Assembly (NCBI RefSeq): GCF_932526225.1
Contig: NC_064037.1
Location: 16,244,601-16,308,600 of the forward strand
DNA from: Nematostella vectensis
Taxonomy: Eukaryota > Cnidaria > Anthozoa > Actiniaria > Edwardsiidae
Length of the DNA stretch: 64,000 nucleotides
Direction: 5' to 3'
Shown: piece by piece, positions 1-10,900 of the stretch
How the letters are laid out: every line of letters begins with the position of its first letter
How positions within the stretch are numbered: position 1 is the first letter of the stretch
Notes under the pieces: model-generated
Databases searched by the model: none
What the model was told of the DNA's origin: nothing
What the model saw: the letters and a program-made list of their open reading frames with translations, nothing else
Made by a program: the position numbers and the translations under genes

Positions 1-105
1 CCACAATTTGTCAAACAAATACGAGGATTTGTGGCACAGCAAGCCGAATTCAACATGCAGCTCATGAAAGGGAGACGTCGACGACGACTGGATCGAGAAT
101 TGATG
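1..105 (+). CDS. Possible internal exon end of an unidentified gene
   Basis: The first 105 bases are open in frame 1 and encode a basic stretch including GRRRRRLDRELM. They are followed at once by a consensus 5' splice site (GTAAGT). It looks like the end of a coding exon that begins left of the window. No family is recognised, and no following exon was found in the next 1.2 kb. A chance open stretch is possible at this length. Confidence 0.3.
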
Positions 106-110
106 GTAAG

Positions 111-1330
111 TCATAAGCCATATTTAAATTTTCCTTTAATGTAATAAACTAGTAGGAGTTTTTCTTTTTGGTACAGTCATAGCTGTTTTTGAATCTACCA
201 GAATGTTTTCAGATTTCTGGAAACATATAAGGCATATAACAAAATGCTTTGAAGAATGTAGGACTAGCTTACCGATCCGGTACGAGTGCTGTCATTGCAA
301 TATTTGTCACTACAGGTCAGTGATGAGTAGACCCGATTTATAGCTTAGCTCTTATGGTCACATCTCTATTCTCAAGTTTATGTGTTGTCCTTGTATCTAT
401 TGTAATTCTATTCAATAATTTTCTTGTTAACCCATAAAAGTTGAAAATAGAAACGGTTGGATATCGAGCAATAGCTACTTAGAGGCATTATTTTGAAACA
501 GTCTCTCTTCCTTGGAAAAAAATTTTTGTCTGTTATTGTTCCATCAAATGTGCATGTGTGTATCAAACATATTTTCAGCAAGGATCCCTTCTCTTCCAAG
601 TTTTATTAATGCCACTCAAGAATCGAGCACTACTTGAAACGCTGGAAACAATAAACAATAACAACAAAAAATAGGCAGCTACACTGAATAGTGTGAGATA
701 CGTGAACTTATTAACGAATGAAGAGTAATGATACTGTAGTTTCATCACAGCAATATTTTTTATTTGATCTTTTCACTATTTAATTACTATTTAATTAATT
801 TCACTAATTAATTTTAAGATTTTGTGGAACGGGCTTTGCTTTTCTTCAATTTTAGGCAGTTGATATAATCTACCTTGAAACAGAAGTATTAACTGTATTG
901 GAAGAAGTCTGGCAGCATCAAAATTAAACAGTGCTGTTACAGTTCTGTACTGTTAGCTATCCATGTAGTATTTGTGGCTTTTTCTATGCAATGCTGGGCA
1001 ACATCATCAGACTAATTTTGAATATTGCATGCTCAATTAGCCATCTCCATTTGATTTGGAATTTGTGTCTTTGTATGTACAATGTTGGAGGAGATCAAAT
1101 TTATCACAAACAACAATATCCAGTTCGTGTTCAGTTTGTCACAAAACAGCATTTTCATACTATGGAAAATAGTAGTACCCAAATTGACAGTTCAGGATGG
1201 AAACACAAAGACAAACTTTACTACTCTATTGATTTAAATATATAAGATTTGTCATTCTGATAATAGACAACTTAGAAAAATAGGTTTGTGATCAGAGAAA
1301 GATATTTTTCTCACATGTAACAAACTTATC
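111..1330. other. Unassigned AT-rich region
   Basis: No coding region, inverted repeat or RNA gene can be supported here. A 104-codon open frame at 931-1245 (+) has low-complexity, Cys/Ile/Leu-rich composition without recognisable motifs and is treated as chance. Confidence 0.4.
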
Positions 1331-1334
1331 TGGA

Positions 1335-2230
1335 ATGACAAACTTATCAGGTATGACAAAGTGCGTTATAAGGCCAACATTACAGGCCCTTTTAAACATA
1401 AGCATTGATAAGGAGATAAAGGCCGTCTTGGTTTTAAACAATATATACAGGATGAAGCAAATTAAGCAAAGAATAAAGATATCGGTGCACGCTGATGCAG
1501 AAACAGCATTCGCTTCTAAAATGCAAGTTTGCACGAGAAAGAAAGATGGTGGCGGTACAACACAGACTCTGATATCAAGTTGTTTTACTCGTAAAATCAT
1601 GGGAAAAGGCCACCAAGTCTTCTGTGACAACTTCTTTAATTTGGTAAAGAAAGCAGCTCTCTATCTGTGGAAAAACGAGAAGCAATCGAAAGGACTTCCC
1701 AGGCGAACTGTAACCGCCATAAAAAACCTTCGATGAGAAAGGCAGCAACCGCTGACAAAAAGACGGCTCTCTTCTAAAGGTCGATTCCTTCCCAATTGTC
1801 ATGCAGTACAACAAGTTCATCGGTGGTGTTGACAAAGCCTATCAGTACAGCAGTACTAAAAGGTAATAAGGGGCGCTCAGAAATGGTGAAGCCATTTGTT
1901 TTGCTTAGGATTAGCTGTAGCAGTTGTCAATGCCCAACATCCTGATATATTTGGCGCCAAATCATCCTAGTCTGACAGGAACTTGCCAGAGGCCTTATTA
2001 ATGGCACCTCTTCGCGCAAGCACGCTGTGCATGAAGGCAGCATTCAGGATGGTCACTGGCCCGTGCAGATGACAAAATGGTGCTACAAGAGATCCCTAAA
2101 GAATGGAATAACCAAGTTCTGTCGAAAAGGCTGTGAAAAGTGCTCTAAGGGCTACTGCTTGGAGTGTTACAAGAAATATAACCGGAACCAACAGGACAAC
2201 AAGAACTGTCATGGCGCGAAATTCAAAACG
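1335..2230 (+). pseudogene. Degenerate piggyBac-type transposase
   Basis: The + strand encodes, over several frames, the conserved landmarks of a piggyBac transposase. Near 1605-1650 there is a G-H-Q-V-F-C-D-N-F-F segment holding the second catalytic Asp. Near 1800-1835 there is a YNKFIGGVDKAYQYS-like segment (third Asp region, GGVD). At 2040-2200 there is a C-terminal cysteine-rich domain with paired Cys (CRKGCEKCSKGYCLECY). Known piggyBac transposases are about 550-600 residues; here the reading frame is broken by stops and frameshifts, notably after 1736, and the N-terminus is not clear. Inactive copy. No TTAA-flanked terminal repeats were identified, so element ends are unknown. Confidence 0.8.
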
Positions 2231-2309
2231 CACAAACAATCGAACACATTTTGCATTTGTATTGTGATTTTGTGGTTTTGCATGCTAGAACAAATACGTT
2301 TGAGATAAG

Positions 2310-3040
2310 AAACATGCTTAACATTATTTTTTTTGTTACAGCAGATTTTGATGTAATATGAAAGACTCGCGCATAAGAATCAGGGTTTTAAGAACCTGTT
2401 AGGCTAAAATTTTCATAAGCCCCATCCACATAAGAACCTATTTTGGCTAAAATTTTATGTTAGGTTATTATAAGTGCGGCTGTTGGGAAAAGTGGTTGAA
2501 ACTGCTGAATTAGATCTTTTTTTTTTTACAGTTATGATTATAACATTGTATCTAAAATTCCTGTACTCTACTTGGATACACAAATGCAGGGCACCATGAA
2601 AGTAATAAAAAAGGTATTGGACCATAACAAAGTGTGTGAGAAAAACAATATCAAATATCAAAAGAAATGCGTCAATGCAGAGAAAGCAAAATATGAAAAA
2701 ATGTGTACTTTCAAGCTTCTGCCTGAATAGACAGCCAGATAAGCCAGGAATGGGTAAGGAGGACACTGATACCAGGTATTGGAACTTTATTTGAAGAGAA
2801 AGTAATATTTGCTGACAATGTGGGATTTCAACAATATGAGCTTTCATGAAATGTGCAAAAAGGAGATCAATACCATCCATTATTCCTCACCAGAAAATTC
2901 AACCTATAGATGCTGGATATGGAAGACAGAGGATACTCAGGATAAGGATGGAGGATACTTTGCAAAGGTAAGGAGAATACTCATGACATTCTCGATTTCG
3001 TCAGTCGTTACCTCCCCCGATGCTTTCTGTTGGCACTGAA
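2310..3040. other. Unassigned region between piggyBac remnant and LINE fragment
   Basis: Open frames on both strands at 2455-2880 (-) and 2809-3039 (+) show no recognisable domain and overlap each other. Nothing else is supportable. Confidence 0.35.
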
Positions 3041-3049
3041 AACATTACA

Positions 3050-3830
3050 CCTTCTCATCAGGCCCGCAATCTCGGTGTAATTTTCGACGACACGATGTCG
3101 TTTTCCCCACATGTTAGTAATATTGTTAAAGGTGCCTTCTATCACATACGAACATTGCTAAAATAAGAAAATACATAAGTAAGAGCACCACAGAAATTTT
3201 AGTACACAGTTTCGTTAGCTCCAAGTTAGACTTTTGTAATTCTCTTTTTTTTGGTGCACAAAAGCGGGACATAGATAAGCTGCAGTCAGTTCAAAATGCT
3301 GCAGCTCGAATTATAGCGTGCCCAAAGAAACACGACCATGTCACTAAAACACTTAAAGATCTACATTGGCTCCCCGTTTAAGAGAGAATTATTTTTAAAA
3401 TTAACCTTATAACTTACAAAACATTAAATGGTTCTGGTCCTTTGCATCTCAAAGACATGCTAAAATACTATTGTCCAGCAAGAACCCTACGATAATCTAA
3501 GGACTGTTTAGGGCTTGTAGAGCCCTCCTTTCTCCAAAAAAACTATGGCCAACGTGCTTTCCCTGTGGCCGCCCCCCGACTGTGGAACAAGCTGCCCTTT
3601 GTAATTCGTTCTTCTTCAAATGTCAATTGTTTTTTTTTTAAACTCAGCTAAAAACACATCTTTTTTAAATGGCTTACGATATCTAATAAATGTACACAAG
3701 TTTGTTATGTTATTTATTTATTTATTTATTTATTTAATTTTATTTTGCTACTTAGCCTGTAATTTATTAATTTATTAATTGATTTATTTATAAATCGATA
3801 CGCCAGTAGATTCAGATTCAGATTAGATTT
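3050..3830 (+). mobile_element. 3' fragment of a non-LTR retrotransposon (CR1/L2-like)
   Basis: The + strand, with several stops and frameshifts, encodes the end of a LINE reverse transcriptase and its thumb/C-terminal part. Landmarks are LGVIFDDTMSF at about 3070, KLDFCNSL near 3230, QSVQNAAARII near 3290, LHWLPV near 3365 and LITYKTLNGSGPLHLKDML near 3405-3460. These are typical of the CR1/L2/Jockey group. The fragment is 5'-truncated and ends in AT-rich sequence with short ATTCAGATT-type repeats (about 3800-3835), as expected of a LINE 3' tail. Dead copy. Confidence 0.85.
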
Positions 3831-3885
3831 AGATTTTTATATATAAAAAAATATAAATGTTATTTTATTTATATAAATGTTGTTT

Positions 3886-3894
3886 ATTTATTAC

Positions 3895-3960
<66 letters not shown>

Positions 3961-4413
3961 TATTATTACTATTATTATTACTATTATTATTACTATTATT
4001 ATTACTATTATTATTACTATTATTACTATTATTATTACTATTACTACTATTACTACTATTATTATTACTATTATTATTACTATTATTATTACTATTATTA
4101 TTACTATTATTATTACTATTATTATTACTATTATTATTACTATTATTATTACTATTATTATTACTATTATTACTATTATTACTATTATTATTACTATTAT
4201 TACTATTATTACTATTATTACTATTATTATTACTATTATTACTATTATTACTATTATTACTATTATTACTATTATTACTATTATTACTATTATTACTATT
4301 ATTACTATTATTACTATTATTACTATTATTACTATTATTACTATTATTACTATTATTACTATTATTACTATTATTACTATTATTACTATTATTATTATTA
4401 TTATTATTATTAC

Positions 4414-4473
<60 letters not shown>
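3886..4473. repeat. (TTA)n microsatellite with TTATTAC variants
   Basis: About 590 bp of TTA/ATT trinucleotide repeat. The ends are pure, and the middle is interrupted by regular C substitutions (TATTAC, TATTATTAC). All open frames across it on both strands (poly-Ile, poly-Tyr, poly-Asn) are artefacts. It directly follows the LINE 3' end, so it probably grew from that element's simple-repeat tail. Confidence 0.98.
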
Positions 4474-4479
4474 GACGCA

Positions 4480-5440
4480 ATGGACTGGAGAGGCATGGAG
4501 AAAGCCATCCTGAGCCATCTCCAGAAATTTAGGTCTTTCATTACTATAACGTCCTCAAACGCCCGAAAAATATAGGCCCAAATCCAAAACGTCAGAAATG
4601 CAACCTAAACATCGCCAGACCCTGATACTCTGGATTCATCCAAGGCATAGAAGAGCTTCAAAAGCACATCCAATTAATGTAATAGAACTGATTCCATTGC
4701 AAAATATTAACCTTGATTTCTGACCAATTCGTAAACAAATGCTTAAACTAAAAAAAAAAGAAACATTTCATACCATAGAAGACACAAAATTCCGAATAAC
4801 AAATAGACAAGCAAAGACAGATCAAAGAGACAAGCAAACACAGATCAAGTCACAAAGAGATATCTTCATTGCGCTCCGTCAGCTCCTATTTTACAGCCAT
4901 CAGCCACAATAATCAATGCTAAAACCTCCATTAGAAGCGAGTCACCATGTTTAGGCTAAATTGCATGCCTGCACTGCATCATGAGAGTCTTGGAAACATC
5001 TTCACAGAGGACAGGCAAACTCCTCCCCCCATAATCATAACAGTTCTTTTATAAGTCCCTTTGCCCCAAAGCCAAACAAAACATTTCCAGGTCCAAGGAA
5101 CCCAGAATAAGCACGAAAACAATTTTTTAATAAGGTTGGGTAGCAAAGATGTACCACATTGGAGAGTATGAGGCAATTCACTAGAAAATTCCTTTCTCAC
5201 TCTGTGAAACCCAAACAAGGAATTATCCCATTTAATCAACCACAGCGTGCAAACATCCATAAGCACAACATTTATTATGCCCAAATAGACTTCATGATGT
5301 CCTGAGGCACTCTCCAGATGTGAAAAAAACTGTAATTTTAAAGCAAATTACAAGCAAAACTGACGAAAGCAAGAGGCTGTAGCAATACCGTCGCTAGATT
5401 GAAAAAACACCACAGTGCAACTTCAAGGCATACTGTCTTG
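4480..5440. other. Unassigned region
   Basis: No convincing coding potential on either strand. The open frame at 4979-5284 (-) has no recognisable motif. Confidence 0.35.
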
Positions 5441-5442
5441 GG

Positions 5443-5530
5443 TTGGCGGTAGCTTAACTGGTAGGGTAGGACTTGAAATAGCTGGGAGGTTTCTGTTTTC
5501 AGTCTGTTTTTCTTAAAATTTTGCTCTAAA
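5443..5530 (+). mobile_element. Possible tRNA-derived SINE head
   Basis: The segment beginning GGTTGGCGGTAGCTTAAC contains a good pol III A-box (TAGCTTAACTGG at about 5451). About 40 bp downstream is a degenerate B-box-like GGTTTCTGTTTTC. This spacing and order resemble the tRNA-related head of a SINE. The B-box is poor and no element boundaries or target duplications are visible, so the call is tentative. Confidence 0.3.
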
Positions 5531-5879
5531 GTACCAGGAGTTCAAGGGTTAAAGGAAGAATCAAGCATTCGAAATCCACATCCCATTAAGTATTACTCAA
5601 CATCAGTATAGACTGTATTATGTTCTAGTAAAATTTCCATCAAACATCAAGACTTCTTTAACTTTTATGGATGGCTTTCAAATACATCAAGACTCAAAAG
5701 CAGTGTCAGCCTCAAAAACCCCATAGCTACAGCAAAAATTATTACAGGGAGGCTTGATAAGAACTTCATTAAAGAAGATCGCAAGAAAAATATTGGCTTC
5801 AAATGTAAACGGGGATAAAGATGACGACAAAACAAGTAACCAGTGACACACACAAAATGAACTCAAATCAAATCAGCAG

Positions 5880-6483
5880 TCAAATCAGTAGAACATCATC
5901 CATACCTAGGCGTTGAGCTCTCGAACACACTTGACTGGAGCTGGCATATAAACAACAAAGTGTCCAAAGCCAACCAGAGCTTAGGCTTTCTTAGGCGTAA
6001 CCTTAGCAATTGCCCAGAGAACATTAAGGAAGCTACCTATAAATCGCTAGTTCGTCCACACTTAGAGTATGCCAGCTCTGCCTGGGACCCGTGGTTAAAG
6101 AAACACATCCAACAGAAGGTTCAAAGGAGGGCAGGTCGTTTTGTAAAAAAAATTGCTGGGAAAGGACTCCTGGCACAGTAACAAACATCCTTAACGATTT
6201 GGAGTGGTCCCCTCTCTCCTTAAAAGGCGCCAGGATGCTAGGCTCACCTTATTCTACAAGGCTGTTAACAAATAATCAGCACTTGGGATCCCAGACTACA
6301 CGCACACGCCAATAATGATGCTAATTTCTGACAAGTATCTTATGTCCGAGAACAGAAGCTTATAAGAACTCGTTTTTCGGCAGGACATTCAAACAAGGGA
6401 ACAGGCTGCCTCACCGTTCCACTATTACCACTAATTCCACTAGTGCGGATATTTTTAGAGAAAGAATAAAATTAAATAAATGA
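5880..6483 (+). mobile_element. 3' fragment of a second non-LTR retrotransposon
   Basis: Translating the + strand gives YLGVELSNTLDWSWHIN near 5905, then KANQSLGFLRRNL, a YKSLVRPHLEYASSAWDP segment near 6038-6090 and KVQRRAGRFV. After a frameshift near 6180 it gives ILNDLEWSPLSLKGARM. This is the RT thumb/C-terminal region of LINEs related to CR1/Rex-type elements. The frame closes at about 6480, only some 20 bp before the left end of the ISL2EU-like transposon, which therefore seems to have inserted at or next to this LINE's 3' end. Confidence 0.85.
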
Positions 6484-7580
6484 AATTATATTAATACCAA
6501 TACACGCTATGCATAAAGGCCCGGTTGAGTTTGGACTGGTAACTAAAATCATCAAAACGAGGCCGGTCATCCATCAATGTTTTGGTTTTCCCTCGTTTTC
6601 CCATGTGTTTTGGTGTGAACTCTGCGAACCCGGTGATAAAAATGGTCAAAAATGAATCTTTCTGAAGACGATATACCGGGAGCAGCGTTAAATGGACGAG
6701 TTCTAGCTCAATTAAAAGTAGATGAGCTTCGATTTTGGTTGAGGTGTCGTGGAGATACAGCAGCTGTAAAGGACTAAAAACTAAAGCACAACTAATCAAA
6801 CAGTAAGTTCGATTCTGTCTCAGCAAATGTGATTGAAATATCTCCCAATCACTCGTGTTTTTTGCACAAAAATATTTTAAAAAACTAGTAAAGCAGTTTA
6901 TTTAATAGTAGAACTTTGACGTGTGCTCTGTTTTACAACATAAAATGAGCATTTAGGAAGCATTTTTTTTCTCGTTGTGTCACGAGTTCACTGCCACACT
7001 TCGCGTGCCAAAATTTATAACTGAAACTTAGATTTTAATCTTTTAATATCTTTCAAAGGGTTGAAGAATATATCAGCAGTGGTCAAGACAAAAATATAGT
7101 CGATCCAGACCCAAATAAACTCTACTCTAAAAGAAAACAAAAAAAATGTCAGCTACAAGCTGCTGCTGTTTCAAAGCCCTCCACAAGCGTTAAATATCCG
7201 AACGATGGATGGTCTACAAGCCTTGAAATCATGCCTTGCTTTTCTAGAGCCGAGAGATGAATCTTCATATTTCAAAAACTGGCAAACAAATAAACTCTTC
7301 AGTAAGTCATCACTCTGTCCCAACTGTATTGCGAAAAGCAAAAACATTCTTAGAAGACGAATACTTGAAGGACATACAAACAGCAAACGATTATAACTTT
7401 TTCTACTTCAAATGTCAATGTTATCACAGTTTCAGAAAGAATGAACCTCCTCACAATTTGAAGGTAGCTCTGGATTTAGTAACTGCAGAAGTTAAACATG
7501 CAAGCTCCTCATGTGTTGCGGGTCAAGTTGGTTTTTGCAACCACACACTTGCCCTGATGATGCAAATTTGCAAGTTTACT

Positions 7581-7585
7581 CTGTA
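7581..7585. repeat. Gypsy target-site duplication, left copy (CTGTA)
   Basis: CTGTA lies immediately before the 5' LTR and again immediately after the 3' LTR (12960-12964). Removing one copy plus the element rejoins the YqaJ reading frame. Because the LTR sequence beside it begins TA, a 4-bp duplication (CTGT) with the LTR starting one base earlier is equally possible. Confidence 0.85.
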
Positions 7586-7717
7586 TAGAGCATTGTTTGG
7601 AGTCCCTGTGGAAGGACTGGGACTAGCCCGGTCAGAACTCATTGTAGTTCTTTATCATTCCGTTCGTTCATGTAATAAAACATCATTGCAAACAGGAAAA
7701 AGAAGCACTCTTATCTA
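7586..7717 (+). repeat. 5' LTR (132 bp)
   Basis: Identical over its whole length to 12828-12959. Its short inverted ends are TAGA/TCTA. An AATAAA polyadenylation signal is present at about 7674-7679. If the self-priming model holds, the transcript should start at or very near G7644, giving a U3 of only about 58 bp and an R/U5 of about 74 bp. No TATA box is visible; ACTCATTG just upstream resembles an initiator. Confidence 0.95.
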
Positions 7718-7731
7718 TGATAAAGAACTAC
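7718..7731 (+). promoter_or_regulatory. Predicted self-complementary primer-binding site
   Basis: TGATAAAGAACTAC starts at the first base after the 5' LTR. It is the exact reverse complement of GTAGTTCTTTATCA at 7644-7657 inside the LTR. The usual TGG start of a tRNA-primed site is absent. In the Tf1/sushi group the 5' end of the element RNA folds back and primes minus-strand synthesis from such a site; applying that mechanism here is inference. Confidence 0.75.
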
Positions 7732-7900
7732 CTACCTCCCAAAGACATTGAGGAACTCAGATACAGGATAACCAAGCAGAAAAGAAGCAGAAACAGCCCA
7801 CAACAACAGCAAAACGTCAACACGAAAATACGGCCGCCATCTTGGATTTCACTGAAGCTCCAACTACAAACCAAACAAGCCTTTTAAAAGCCAAGAAACC

Positions 7901-10900
7901 ATGCCAAAATTCAAATGCCCCTTCCCAGGCTGTGAATATGAAACTGAAGATGTCAAAGATGAACTAGCAGCAGTTTTAATCTCAGTTCATTCCAATGGAA
8001 CCCACATAACCAACCAAACCCCAAGCACCCCCAATCAAACAGCAAAAGTGGAGAAGGTCCGACGGCCCACAGTTTCCAGCGCCGGAACGAGTGAGGAATG
8101 GTCTTATTTCATGACTAGATGGCAAGACTACGTCGAAGCCACAAAGATAACAGGAAAAGACAAGACTATCCAGCTTCTGGAGTGCTGTGATGAACATCTT
8201 CGCAAAGACCTCACACGAAACGCAGGGGGGTCCCTAACAAACAAAAGTACAGCAGAAGTCCTAGAGGCCATAAAGAAACTGGCTGTGCGTGAGGAGAATG
8301 CCATGGTGGCCAGAGTACAACTTCACAACATGCGACAGGACAGAGATGAGCCCATCCGAAGTTTCTGCGCACGACTACGTGGCCAGGCAAGCGTTTGCAA
8401 ATTTCTCATCACCTGCCCCGGCTGCAACACAGAGGTCAACTACACAGAGAACATACTCCGTGACGTTGTCACCCGCGGTCTGGCCGATGAGGAAATCCAG
8501 CTCGACCTCCTTGGTGAAAAAGATCAAGAAATGTCACTCGAGGATGTCCTAAAATTCATTGAGGCAAAGGAGTCAGGGAAACGGTCAGCGGGGCGACTAC
8601 TACAAACACAAGGCGCCGAGGCCATTCGAAGCCAATATCGCAACATGAAGCAAAGCGAACACAAAAATCGTAAATCCTCAGACCAACATGGTACGGGAAC
8701 CTGCAATTACTGTGGCAAACAGGGCCACGGTGTCAAGGCCCCACCCAAGATCAGGAAACAGGAATGTCCCGCATATGGAACCACCTGCCAGTTATGTGGT
8801 CGTGCGAACCATGTCGCAATCATGTGCCAAAACAAAGACAAACCACTTGGTCAAAGCCCCCACCACGTGACCGATGCAGGAAAACACACAGAAAACGCAG
8901 TCTTCGATGCCCTCTGCAGTGTGAACAGCTCCAGCGATGATCATGCCATCCACGGCATCTCCCTGGACCATCACCTCTACGACAACCTTAGCAATCGCTG
9001 GATTCGTAGTGCATCACAGCCACAACCCTACATCTCGCTTACCGCCACCATACAGCCAGACGACTACACCGCCCTCGGTTTTCACCCAGTGACTAACAAG
9101 CCAAAATCAGCCCAACTACCCGCCATGGCAGACACCGGGTGCCAAAGTTGCCTCGCCAGCTTGAGTGTCATCCGCCGCTTCGGGCTAAATGAAGCAGATC
9201 TCATACCAGTAACTACACGCATGCATGCAGCCAACGGCACTGGCATCCCAATACTTGGAGCCGTAATCCTACGCCTGACAGGCAATAACCAGCCTGGATT
9301 GGAAGCCAAAACAAGGCAGATCGTCTACGTCACCAATGAATCTGACCGCCTGTTCCTAAGTCGGGAAGCATGCAAAGACCTCGGGATTATCTCAGAGAGC
9401 TTTCCTACGGTTGGGGAAAGCCTATATCACCCAACCAGCGACAGCGCCGCCATCTCGTCCAACAAGGGGAGCACAATGGACACACCCGACAACTCATGCA
9501 CCTGCCCACGACGCCAGATGCCCCCACCTAAGCCAACGGAGCCACCATTCCCTGCAACAGAAGACAACAGAGCAAACCTACAGGAATGGCTCCTCGATTA
9601 TTATAAGTCCAGCACATTCAACACCTGCGAACACCAACAACTTCCCCTAATGGATGGCATACCAATGAGACTCATGGTCGACCCCGAAGCCGAACCCGTC
9701 GCCCATCACACCCCCATACCGGTACCCCTCCACTGGCAGGAGGAGGTGAAGGCCGGCCTAGACCAAGACGTGGCACTCGGCGTTCTTGAGCCTGTCCCAG
9801 TCGGCGAACCAGTCACATGGTGTCAACGCATGGTAGTCTGTGCTAAGAAAAATGGAAAGCCCCGCCGGACCGTTGACTTCCAATCACTCAACCTCCATGC
9901 CACACGCGAGACCCATCACACCCAGAGCCCATTCCACCAGGCACGCTCAATACCCTACAACACGAAGAAAACAGTCTTTGACTGCTGGAATGGATACCAC
10001 AGTGTGCCACTACACCAGGATGACCGCCACCTCACCACATTCATAACCCCCTGGGGAAGATACCGCTATAAGACAGCTCCCCAGGGATACATCGCCTCCG
10101 GTGATGGGTACTCCCGACGGTTCGATGAGATTGTCTCCCACGTGCCAAACAAGACAAAGTGTATCGACGACACTCTCCTATGGGCGGACGACATCAACAG
10201 CAGCTTCCACCAGGCAGTCAATTGGCTTGACCTCTGTGGTCGACATGGCATCACACTCAATCCAGACAAGTTTGTCTTCGCAGCTGACACTGTCGAGTTT
10301 GCCGGGTTTGAAATTACACGTAACAGCGTACGCCCTTGCCAGAAATACCTGGATGCTATCCGAAAATTCCCCACACCAGTTAACGTCACCGACATGCGGT
10401 CGTGGTTCGGACTGATCAATCAGGTATCATATGCCTTCGCTGCAACCGAACGCATGCTGCCATTCCGAGCATCACTCAAGCCTGGCACCCAGTTCACCTG
10501 GACCAAAGAGCTTGACCAGCTATTCGAAGAATCCAAGTCTATAATCATCAGAGAAATCGAGGACGGCGTCCGCATCTTTGACAAATCAAAGCCTACATGT
10601 CTAGCAACTGACTGGTCCAAAACTGGCATCGGCTTTTGGCTACTTCAAAAACACTGCAAATGCCCCTCCACGGCCCCATTCTGTTGTCGCAGTGGATGGA
10701 AAGTGACATTAGTAGGCAGTCGCTTCACTCACGCAGCAGAATCACGCTACGCCCCAATCGAAGGTGAGGCTTTGGCTGTGGCCGATGCTCTGGACAAGGC
10801 TCGCTTCTTTGTCCTAGGCTGTAGCAACCTAATTGTCGCCGTTGATCACAAACCCCTATTGAAGGTATTTGGTGATCGGTCCCTTGATGAAATTCCCAAC

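Noticed and set aside
3857-4575. Long frames of poly-Ile, poly-Tyr and poly-Asn on both strands
   Set aside because: Translations of the TTA microsatellite; no codon variation or flanking signals of a gene.
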